Shown in pieces: positions 54,026 through 60,482 of a stretch of DNA of 64,000 nucleotides. The notes under the pieces were generated by a model, which did no database searches, was not told the origin of the DNA, and saw nothing but the letters and a program-made list of their open reading frames with translations. Numbering within the stretch: position 1 is the first letter of the stretch; each line of letters starts with the position of its first letter. The DNA comes from Azophilus sp965220425 (GTDB lineage Bacteria; Pseudomonadota; Gammaproteobacteria; Pseudomonadales; Azotimanducaceae), in NCBI GenBank assembly GCA_965220425.1, contig OZ244830.1:3038001-3102000 (forward strand), in the 5' to 3' direction. The position numbers and the translations under genes are program-made.

Positions 54026-55054
54026 TCAAACTTCCTTGCATAACCTTTCAAATTGCCATAGGTCCGGGTGACCTGACCCTATCGCTCCCTTTAGCGAACA
54101 TCGAGTTTCTGTCACCATAACCACGTTTGTCTTAACGCTCCAGCGGTCCCAGGCAGCATCAGATAATGTTTTCGTGAAAACGAGCAACGTAAAATCCTGT
54201 CTCGCCAGTGCAGCCTCAATGACTGCGTTAACATGTTCGTCGGCGAAGCCATATCCGAAGCATGCGAGCCGGTGAATGGGATTTGCATCGTGGGCCAAAC
54301 ATCCACGGAATGCGGACCAAAGAGCGGAGTACGGGGGAAACATGGTGTCATCTGCTTTCCTGCGCTGCGGTGGAACCATCAACCGCTTCGCTCCATTTGG
54401 TGGTTTTAGTCCGAACGCGCAACGCCGCACACCGCGTTGAGGACATTCGTACCATCCTAGTGACCCGTGCAGTTTGAAAAGATGAACTGGCTTAACTGTT
54501 TCATCGAACTGGCGTCCTTTGTGCGTACCACGAATCCGACCGATACGCTCGTCGAAAACTGCCGCATCGAAATATGCGTGCTCGGCCCCTAAAAAACCGT
54601 CTGATAGCCTGACCTTCGCCTCGTCCGCCGCCCGTTCTAGTAGGGGGTCGTAGTTGAGGCTAAACACTTTTACGTATGGGTCCGCCCGTTGCGAAAGATG
54701 ACGGATGAACTCTACGTGCGATTCGAGAGTCGGCTCCTTGGGTTGGAATAGTTCCGCAATGGCAGTCGTCACCAAGTGTCTGTAGGGAGTGTCCATCGCT
54801 CCCCCGTCATCAAGGAGATCGAGCGCCTCCTCGATTCCGGTAGCCCCATCGTCGAGTTTGGTTTGAATCTCGTCTCGCTTTTCCACATCGTTGATCTCAT
54901 CTTTGATCAGATCCCACAGCTCAAAGGCGAGCGGGTAACCATCGCCGTCAATGTAGGATGATCCGGCCCCGAGAAGATATCCAACGCGCTGCGCCTGAAG
55001 TTGTTCCGCGACCTTGGCTTCAAGTGCGATCATGAAGTTGGCGGCGTCAGTCAT
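54026..55054 (-). CDS. SIR2-domain protein, NADase effector candidate
   Basis: The product is 342 residues. ATG at 55054 overlaps the hsdS stop by four bases. The SIR2 NAD-binding motifs are GYLLGAGSSYIDGDG (Gly-Ala-Gly at 29-31), VFSLNYDPLLE with Asn134-Tyr-Asp136, and HLFKLHGSLGWYECP with the likely catalytic His196. In the SIR2-HerA defence system the SIR2 protein depletes NAD+ when activated by phage, causing abortive infection. Here it is embedded in a type I restriction operon and its motifs are intact. Confidence 0.92.
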   Translation of the reverse strand: MTDAANFMIALEAKVAEQLQAQRVGYLLGAGSSYIDGDGYPLAFELWDLIKDEINDVEKRDEIQTKLDDGATGIEEALDLLDDGGAMDTPYRHLVTTAIAELFQPKEPTLESHVEFIRHLSQRADPYVKVFSLNYDPLLERAADEAKVRLSDGFLGAEHAYFDAAVFDERIGRIRGTHKGRQFDETVKPVHLFKLHGSLGWYECPQRGVRRCAFGLKPPNGAKRLMVPPQRRKADDTMFPPYSALWSAFRGCLAHDANPIHRLACFGYGFADEHVNAVIEAALARQDFTLLVFTKTLSDAAWDRWSVKTNVVMVTETRCSLKGAIGSGHPDLWQFERLCKEV

Positions 55055-55402
55055 TGGCCTAGACGCTTGCCGATTTTCGGTAGAGCCGCAGAAGGTTCGG
55101 ACACCGGTGGCGCGGTTCCGCATACGTCGATCTTGCCGGTTACGGCTGCGGTGATCAGTGCCGTTCGGTATTCCTGCAAGCGTTCGATGGCGGTTTCGAC
55201 CTTTGCGATTAGCGCATCGATCTTCACCGTCTCGTGGTCGAGGAAATCAGCAATCGCATTTTGCTCTGCGACAGGAGGTACGGGAATCCAGAGAGACTTT
55301 ACGTCACCCAACGCCAGTTGGACCTTTGTCCCGCCGTACGCGTGGATGGCTAGCTGCACTTGACCACAATCGGCGAGGGCGGCATATGCAACAAACCTTG
55401 AT
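55051..55402 (-). pseudogene. hsdS: hsdS 3' fragment
   Basis: Only the last 117 or so codons of a specificity subunit remain. They read VQLALGDVKSLWIPVPPVAEQNAIADFLDHETVKIDALI and VETAIERLQEYRTALITAAVTGKIDV, the standard end of the second target-recognition domain and conserved helix of HsdS. The frame continues without a start to 55402, where the IS3-type element begins. Both target-recognition domains are gone apart from this end, so no specificity is possible. Confidence 0.9.
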
Positions 55403-55552
55403 AGAGGTGGTCGGGTTTGTTTAGACAGGTTGAGGGCGAAGCTAAGATAGTTTCCGACTGGTTTTTTGCCCTCGTTGAAGCTGTATCGTCCGGTATGTCC
55501 GGTCCGCCGTCAACTCCTTCGCGGCAGGCGCTGGAAAGCCTTGCCTGGGGGT

Positions 55553-55601
55553 GCCGTGCCTTGCGCGCAGGGAGCGAAGCGACCGGAGCGCAAGGCACGG
55601 C
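55553..55601. other. Long-stem hairpin at the left side of the IS3-type element
   Basis: GCCGTGCCTTGCGC (55553-55566) pairs perfectly with GCGCAAGGCACGGC (55588-55601) around a 21-base loop. It lies just downstream of orfB. It could end orfB transcription or be a separate REP-like sequence. About 120 bp between it and the element end hold nothing else recognisable. Confidence 0.6.
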
Positions 55602-55619
55602 GCCGCGAAACGCGGGGGG

Positions 55620-56498
55620 TCAGCCGGCGGCGATCGGCAGGTGAGCCGCCCGCCCGGCGAAGTAGACTTCGGCGGGCGTCTTTCCCGCGAAGGCCAAGTG
55701 CGGCCTCCGGTGATTGTAATGGTTCAGCCAAGCGCCGATCACCCGCCGGGCGTGGTGGCCGCCGCACAGTTCCTCAAGGTAAACCGCCTCGTACTTCAGC
55801 GACCGCCAGAGTCGCTCGATGAAGCGATTGTCCATCCACCGCCCCTTGCCGTCCATGCTGATCCGCACCCCCGCCTCGAGCAGCGGCCGGGTGAAGGCGT
55901 CGCTGGTGAACTGGCTGCCCTGGTCGGTGTTCGAGATCAACGGCGCGCCGTATCGGCGCAACGCCTCCCCGACGGCGCTCACGCAGAAACCCACCTCCAT
56001 GGTGTTGTCCAACTCCCACGACAACACGAAGCGGCTGGCCCAGTCCATGAGGGCGACCAAATAGAAGAAACCGCCCCGCACCGGAATGTAGGTGATGTCG
56101 GCGCAAATCACCTCGCCAGGGCGGATTTCCCCCAGATCCCTCAGTAAATAGGGGTAAATCTTGTGCCCCGGCTGCGGTTTGGTGGTGCGCGGGCCGGGGT
56201 GGACGGTGCGCCACCCCACCGCGGCCATCAGGCTCCGCGCCTTCGTGCGCCCCACCGCGTATCCCTCGCGGCGCAGGTGGAACATGACCCGGCGACTGCC
56301 GTAATACGGACACTCCATGTACAGCTTGTCCACAACAAGCTGTAGCTCCAGCGTCAGCGCGTCCACCGGCCTTGGCCGGTAGTACAGCGAGGCGCGGCTG
56401 ACGCCCGCCAGTTCGCACTTGCGGGTCAGCGGCAGGGTCCCGTCGTCCAGAATGAACGTTACCTTCCGGTCTCTTTCCAGAGCGCGGAACCCCTCGAA
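55620..56498 (-). CDS. IS3-family transposase OrfB (made by -1 frameshift)
   Basis: The reading frame extends from the T8 run at 56497-56504 to a stop at 55620, about 292 codons. HTH_21-type segment LVVDKLYMECPYYGSRRVMFHLRREG is followed by the rve integrase core: Asp in VICADITYIPVRGGFFYL, Asp in ISNTDQGSQFTSDAF and Glu in DNRFIERLWRSLKYEAVYL. No start codon with ribosome site exists at the front of the frame, so production as an OrfAB fusion by -1 slippage on T8 is likely. All three acidic residues are intact. Confidence 0.9.
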   Translation of the reverse strand, partial: FEGFRALERDRKVTFILDDGTLPLTRKCELAGVSRASLYYRPRPVDALTLELQLVVDKLYMECPYYGSRRVMFHLRREGYAVGRTKARSLMAAVGWRTVHPGPRTTKPQPGHKIYPYLLRDLGEIRPGEVICADITYIPVRGGFFYLVALMDWASRFVLSWELDNTMEVGFCVSAVGEALRRYGAPLISNTDQGSQFTSDAFTRPLLEAGVRISMDGKGRWMDNRFIERLWRSLKYEAVYLEELCGGHHARRVIGAWLNHYNHRRPHLAFAGKTPAEVYFAGRAAHLPIAAG

Positions 56499-56758
56499 AA
56501 AAAATCCCGTTCCACCACCAGTTCACCGATCCGCGCATAGAGCTGCTCGATCAGCTTGTCCGTTTCCCGCGACGCCGGGTTGCCGGCGGCATTGTCGAAC
56601 ACGTCCAAAAGGCCGTCGTGGGCCTGGGTCTTCCACTTGCTCAGTTGATTCGCATTGATGCCATGCCGAGCGGCTATGGCCCGTACCGTTTCGTCCCCAC
56701 GCATGGCCTGAATAACCACCTTGCGCTTGAACTCGGCCGTGAATTTGCGGCGTCCCAT
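56459..56758 (-). CDS. IS3-family OrfA
   Basis: The product is 99 residues with a transposase_8 helix-turn-helix: RRKFTAEFKRKVVIQAMRG and IAARHGINANQLSKWKTQA. A leucine-zipper-like region (LIEQLYARIGELVVERDFF) precedes the T8 slip site. Starts 63 bp inside the right end of the element. Confidence 0.92.
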   Translation of the reverse strand: MGRRKFTAEFKRKVVIQAMRGDETVRAIAARHGINANQLSKWKTQAHDGLLDVFDNAAGNPASRETDKLIEQLYARIGELVVERDFFSRGSALWKETGR

Positions 56759-56818
56759 CGTAGGTCTCCCATCGCATGGAAACTACCTTAGCATCCTGTC
56801 TAAATTTACCGGACCACT

Positions 56819-57310
56819 TCATTCCTCGAAGGCGTAGCCCATCTGAACGTTGTCAACGCGTTCAGGTGAGAGATCCACGGCCGCGAATTTCTTGATCACC
56901 TCATACAGCAGGTTCTTCTCCGCCATACGCGTGATCTGCTGATCGAAGGCGAAGCGCTCCATGATCTCGCGCACGTTCTTCGAGTAGCCGTTGATGTAGG
57001 CGTTGAGGTTCGGTGCGAGCTGGTTGGGATCGTCCAGCAGTTTGGGGAGGTCCAGCTTCGAGAGGTTGTAGAACGGTCTCCCGGTGATCTTCTCAAGGAG
57101 ACTTCGCACTACGGTCTCGGGCTTGGTCTTGATCTTGGGATGCTCGGCCAGAACCTGAGTCTTGGTCGGCGCGAGCAGACAGTCGAAGCGCCTCAAGACC
57201 GTGAGCGGCAGGATCACCTTGCGGTATTCGTTGCGCTTGTAGGGGCCCCGGACCAGATTGCAGATGCTCCAGATGAAATTGGCTAGCTGGGAATGTGTCT
57301 CAGTACTCAA
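56819..57310 (-). pseudogene. hsdM: hsdM 5' fragment, catalytic domain lost
   Basis: TTG at 57310 with AAGAGG six bases upstream starts LSTETHSQLANFIWSICNLV, the normal HsdM N-terminus, followed by NEYRKVILPLTVLRRFDCLL. The frame runs 163 codons through the helical N-terminal domain and stops in the first bases of the IS3-type element, right after NVQMGYAFEE. All methyltransferase motifs (the Gly-rich SAM site and NPPF) are missing. An ORF extension upstream of 57310 has no family character. Confidence 0.92.
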
Positions 57311-57705
57311 GTGATTCCTCTTACCTTGGTGGGGTGCGGTCCTCTTTCCAGTCACGCTAGGCGGGCATTCTAATTCCTTGATGCTCGGCAAAGCATTCGG
57401 AAATACTTGGAAGCCGAGCACTTCAGAGTTGGCTTCCGACTGATCCTGTAGCCGCACATAGAGCGGCGTCCCCGGAATTGGTGCACGAACCGTGAGTCGT
57501 GGTTCGGTCTGGATCCCTGAATGAGTGCCTCTTCTAAATTTCGAGCGTGTATTTTGGCCACGATTGCCCGGCATCCAGCGTCAAGGACGCGCGGCCCCGG
57601 CTTTGTCACCTTAATTTATATGGACGCCTCCCAATGGCAAGGACGATTCGGCACTTCTGGTTCCCAGGTCGCAGGTTTATATCCAGTCTATCAGTGCAGA
57701 ACCTC

Positions 57706-57880
57706 TCACCTGCTGCCCCGTAGGCCTCAATGGGACGGTTGCGTGGAGCGAGCCAATGACACCATCCGCGTCGAACCCTGGAACCTCTACGACGGTGAGT
57801 TCACCTGTTCCGACGCCAATCTCGCCCTGACCGACTACCAGGAATTCTACAATTACTTGCCCTCACCAAGCCCTTGGTAT
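57706..57880 (+). pseudogene. Integrase-core transposase fragment
   Basis: The frame reads LLPRRPQWDGCVERANDTIRV, then EPWNLYDGEFTCSDANLALTDYQEFYNYL, which matches the end of the rve domain of IS481/IS3-like transposases including the catalytic Glu region (CVERAND). There is no start, no earlier catalytic residue in frame and no terminal repeat found. It lies immediately upstream of nfuA regulatory DNA and marks the right border of the accessory island. The 130 bp between hsdM's upstream region and this fragment show nothing recognisable. Confidence 0.75.
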
Positions 57881-57900
57881 CCGCGCAAGGTCGATGTAGG

Positions 57901-57925
57901 ATACCCGACTGAAACAGTCGGAAAT
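57901..57925 (+). promoter_or_regulatory. IscR type 1 binding site upstream of nfuA
   Basis: The half sites CCGACTG and CAGTCGG are separated by AAA, preceded by ATA and followed by AAAT. This fits the published 25-base E. coli type 1 IscR consensus at 23 of 25 positions by my reading. The site ends four bases before the GTG of nfuA. IscR is a Fe-S-sensing repressor and nfuA is an Fe-S carrier, so the biology is consistent. The iscR gene is not in the window. Confidence 0.75.
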
Positions 57926-57929
57926 TATC

Positions 57930-58511
57930 GTGATCGAGATCTCGGAGCGCGCCCAATCCTACCTGCGGGAACTGCTTGCCAAGCAGGAGGATGAAGGTGT
58001 CGGCATTCGCGTGTTCGTGGCGCAGCCGGGCACACCGCATGCGGAGACCTGCATTGCCTACTGTCGTCCCGGCGAGGCCCAGGACGATGACGCGCCGTAC
58101 GACTACGACGGGTTCCGCGCCTGGATCGAGCAGCGCAGCCGCAAGTACCTGGAAGACGCCGTGGTGGATTTCCAGGAAGACCGCATGGGCGGCCAGCTCA
58201 CCATCAAGGCGCCCAATGCGCGCGTGCCGAGCGTCGATGGGGACGCATCGCTCGAAGACCGCATCAACTACGTGCTCTACAACGAAATCAATCCGGGGCT
58301 CGCCGCCCACGGCGGCAAGGTCACGCTGGTTGAGGTGGTCGAAGAGAACGTGGCGGTATTGCAGTTCGGCGGCGGTTGCCAGGGTTGTGCGGCGGTGGAT
58401 ATCACGCTGAAGCACGGCGTCGAGACAGCGCTTCTGGAACAGATCTCCGACCTGGCCGGCATCAAGGACGCCACCGACCACACCTTTACCGAAAACGCCT
58501 ATTACCGCTGA
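57930..58511 (+). CDS. nfuA: Fe-S biogenesis protein NfuA
   Basis: The product is 193 residues. GTG at 57930 gives the conserved start MIEISERAQSYLRELLAKQE; no clear ribosome site is present and the leader must be very short. Residues 1-95 form an A-type-carrier-like domain lacking the usual cysteine set, and residues 110-185 form the Nfu domain with the cluster ligands Cys150 and Cys153 in GGGCQGCAAVD. NfuA delivers Fe4S4 clusters to targets under stress. Complete. Confidence 0.95.
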   Translation: MIEISERAQSYLRELLAKQEDEGVGIRVFVAQPGTPHAETCIAYCRPGEAQDDDAPYDYDGFRAWIEQRSRKYLEDAVVDFQEDRMGGQLTIKAPNARVPSVDGDASLEDRINYVLYNEINPGLAAHGGKVTLVEVVEENVAVLQFGGGCQGCAAVDITLKHGVETALLEQISDLAGIKDATDHTFTENAYYR

Positions 58512-58589
58512 CCGGGCGATGCCTTGCTGGACGATGCGCCCGGCACGAACTTGAAACGATCGCCGGCTTTCGAGTGGACTCGCGGCGCT

Positions 58590-58835
58590 AGCCCGCATAT
58601 CTCACCAAGGGCCGCGATGATCGCGCAGGATTTTACCCGCGTGCGCGTGCTCGCGAGCTTAAAGCATAGCCCCGCCTATGGTGGAGCGAGCACGTGCGCG
58701 CACGCGGGCAAAAGACCAGCGAGGGCGCGGCCAGCGCAGTCTGTGCCGGGCAGAACCTCCAAAAAGCGAAGGTACCTGATTGAAACGCAATGACATTCAG
58801 TGACTCAACAAGCGGCTTGGTGAGATATGCGGGTT
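58590..58835. repeat. Family 2 palindromic repeat, copy E (long form)
   Basis: 246 bp from AGCCCGCATATCTCACCAAG to CTTGGTGAGATATGCGGGTT. It contains the nested stem with arms CGTGCTCGC and GCGAGCACG around GAGCTTAAAGCATAGCCCCG. It is nearly identical to copy F outside a 45 bp indel. A lone extra end AGCCCGCATCG follows at 58836. Together with short flanks it fills the nfuA-DAHP synthase gap, where I see no gene. Confidence 0.88.
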
Positions 58836-58884
58836 AGCCCGCATCGAGTGTGTACCCCCCAGGCGCAGGGTCCACAGGCAGCCG

Positions 58885-59952
58885 TCAGGCGACCCGGCGC
58901 ATGAGTACCGGGCGCAGGGCGTGGGCGGTTTCCAGGATCAGGTCCGCCGTCGTACCCCAGTCGATGCAACCGTCGGTGATCGACACGCCATAGCGAAGCT
59001 CTTCCAGCCGGGAAGGAATCCTCTGGTTGCCCGCGTGCAGATGGCTTTCGAGCATCAGGCCGACAACGGAGCGGTTGCCGGTGCGTATCTGCTCGACGAC
59101 CGCGCGGGCTACCTCGGGCTGCGTTGCCGGATCCTTGTTGGAGTTTGCGTGGCTGCAGTCGACCATGATGGCCGGCCGCAGTTCCGCCTGGGCCATCTTC
59201 CGCTCGCAGGCGGCTATGCTCGCGGCATCGTAATTGGGCCCGCCCGCGCCCCCTCGCAGGACGATGTGGGCGTTCGGGTTGCCGCGGGTTTCGATCACCG
59301 ACACCTGTCCCGAGGGGTTGATGCCGAGGAAGCGGTGCGGTTCCGCTACGGAGTGCATGGCGTTTATGGCCGCATCGAGGGAACCGTCGGTTCCATTCTT
59401 GAAACCCACCGCGGAACTGAGCCCGGAAGCCATCTCCCGGTGCGTTTGCGATTCGGACGTGCGCGCGCCGATGGCGGACCAGGCGATGAGGTCCTGCAGG
59501 TATTGCGGCGTGATGGCGTTCAGCGCTTCCGTGCTCAGCGGCAGGCCCAGTTCGGCGAGGTCGATGAGCAGTTGGCGGGCCATCGCCAGCCCGTCGGCAA
59601 CGCGGAACGTGTCGTCGAGGTAGGGATCGTTGATGAGGCCTTTCCAGCCCACGGTGGATCTGGGTTTCTCGAAATAGGCCCGCATGACGATCAGGATCAC
59701 CTCGTCGACACGTTGTGCCAGGGTAGCCAGGCGCTCACCGTATTCGAGGGCCGCGGCGGGATCGTGGATAGAGCAGGGGCCGACGATGGCGAGCAGCCGG
59801 TGGTCGTCACCTCTCAGCACCGCGTTGACCTGTTCCCGCGCGCGCTGCACGCTCGCCCTTGCCGCCGCCGTCACGGGCAGCCGTTCCTTCAGCTTCTCCG
59901 GGGTAATCAGTATTTCGTGTCCAGCCACGTTGAGGTTTTCCAGTTCCGTCAT
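58885..59952 (-). CDS. aroG: 3-deoxy-7-phosphoheptulonate (DAHP) synthase, class I
   Basis: The product is 355 residues, starting ATG behind a CGGGAGAC-like site. It condenses PEP and erythrose 4-phosphate, the entry step of aromatic amino acid synthesis. Motifs: LLAIVGPCSIHDP, MRAYFEKPRSTVGWKGLINDP, GARTSESQTHREMASGLSSAVGFKN, LRGGAGGPNYDA, VDCSHANSNKD and the C-terminal GVSITDGCIDW. Length matches AroF/G/H; which feedback type cannot be told with certainty. A leader peptide and terminator stand upstream, suggesting attenuation by aromatic amino acid supply. Confidence 0.95.
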   Translation of the reverse strand: MTELENLNVAGHEILITPEKLKERLPVTAAARASVQRAREQVNAVLRGDDHRLLAIVGPCSIHDPAAALEYGERLATLAQRVDEVILIVMRAYFEKPRSTVGWKGLINDPYLDDTFRVADGLAMARQLLIDLAELGLPLSTEALNAITPQYLQDLIAWSAIGARTSESQTHREMASGLSSAVGFKNGTDGSLDAAINAMHSVAEPHRFLGINPSGQVSVIETRGNPNAHIVLRGGAGGPNYDAASIAACERKMAQAELRPAIMVDCSHANSNKDPATQPEVARAVVEQIRTGNRSVVGLMLESHLHAGNQRIPSRLEELRYGVSITDGCIDWGTTADLILETAHALRPVLMRRVA

Positions 59953-59982
59953 TGCAATGTCTCCCGGGGTCGGTTCCCGGCC

Positions 59983-60016
59983 AAAAAAAACCCCGCTCGT
60001 CGCCTTGCGGGGTTTT
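59983..60016 (-). terminator. Attenuator terminator in the DAHP synthase leader
   Basis: On the transcribed (minus) strand: AAAACCCCGC, loop AAGGCGACGA, GCGGGGTTTTTTTT. A 10 bp stem followed by eight T, 30 bp before the aroG start. Just upstream (minus strand) GAAAGGCGG and CCGCCTTTC form a 9 bp stem, and the CCCCGC next to it can compete for the terminator arm, giving the mutually exclusive structures expected of an attenuator. Confidence 0.88.
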
Positions 60017-60067
60017 CTCCGAAAGGCGGGGAGAGTTGAGCCGCCTTTCCGTCGTCCTGCCGGGACT

Positions 60068-60142
60068 TCAGAAGCAGCGCCAACTCACGGCGGCACGGCC
60101 GAAGTAACCAAACCAAAACTGTTTTGCGCTTTTGTTTCGCAT
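60068..60142 (-). CDS. Aromatic leader peptide of aroG
   Basis: A 24-codon frame, ATG at 60142 to TGA at 60068. Residues 8-14 are QFWFGYF and the end is SWRCF: five Phe, two Trp and one Tyr in 24. An in-frame ATG at 60154 would add four residues. No strong ribosome site was found. The peptide ends 52 bp before the terminator stem, with a competing hairpin between, so ribosome stalling at Phe/Trp/Tyr codons could control termination. Confidence 0.78.
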   Translation of the reverse strand: MRNKSAKQFWFGYFGRAAVSWRCF

Positions 60143-60152
60143 GAGGCCGCGC

Positions 60153-60181
60153 ATGGTACTGATGTGCGATACGACATGCAA
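60153..60181 (-). promoter_or_regulatory. Possible promoter of the aroG leader
   Basis: On the minus strand TTGCAT (60181-60176), 17 bp, TACCAT (60158-60153). If used, the leader peptide ATG at 60142 is only a few bases from the transcript start. The family 2 repeat copy F begins 11 bp upstream of the -35. Confidence 0.4.
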
Positions 60182-60191
60182 TGTGCGGACT

Positions 60192-60482
60192 AGCCCGCAT
60201 ATCTCACCAAGGGCCGCGATGATCGCGCAGGATTTTCTGGTCCACATGCGAGAGGCAAGCCCCTCGCGCTCCCCGGCTGAGGGCTCCGTGCGCGTGCTCG
60301 CGAGCTTAAAGCATAGCCCCGCCTATGGTGGAGCGAGCATGTGCGCGCACGCGCGCAAAAGACCAGCGAGGGCGCGGCCAGCGCAGTCTGTGCCGGGCAG
60401 AACCTCCAAAAAGCGAAGGTACCTGATTGAAACGCAATGACATTCAGTGACTCAACAAGCGGCTTGGTGAGATATGCGGGCT
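60192..60482. repeat. Family 2 palindromic repeat, copy F (longest form)
   Basis: 291 bp from AGCCCGCATATCTCACCAAG to CTTGGTGAGATATGCGGGCT. Same architecture as copy E with an extra 45 bp after GCGCAGGATTTT. It lies between the aroG leader and addA; the addA stop codon TAG (60481-60483) is formed by its end. Confidence 0.88.

Larger units (their letters stand above)
55403..56821 (-). mobile_element. IS3-family element inside the hsd operon
   Basis: About 1.42 kb. The right end read inward is TGAAGTGGTCCGGTAAATTT then AGACAGG; the left end has the matching GAGGTGGTCGGGTTTGTTTA then AGACAGG-like core, 20 of 27 positions identical. orfA and orfB lie on the minus strand in different frames. The exact left boundary is uncertain by a few bases and no target duplication is evident, as expected if the insertion was followed by a deletion of hsdM and hsdS sequence. 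Confidence 0.85.

Noticed and set aside
55774..56538. 254-codon frame overlapping IS3 orfA and orfB
   Set aside because: It is the third frame of the same strand and has no transposase motifs; orfA plus orfB by -1 slippage explains the element.
58770..58800. ATTGAAAC in the family 2 repeats, resembling the end of CRISPR repeats
   Set aside because: It occurs once per dispersed repeat copy, without regularly spaced repeats and spacers, and no cas gene is present.
58524..60440. Two similar small frames (58524-58793 and 60132-60440) that look like a conserved protein family
   Set aside because: Their similarity comes entirely from the family 2 DNA repeat they lie in; there is no ribosome site and copy D breaks the frame.
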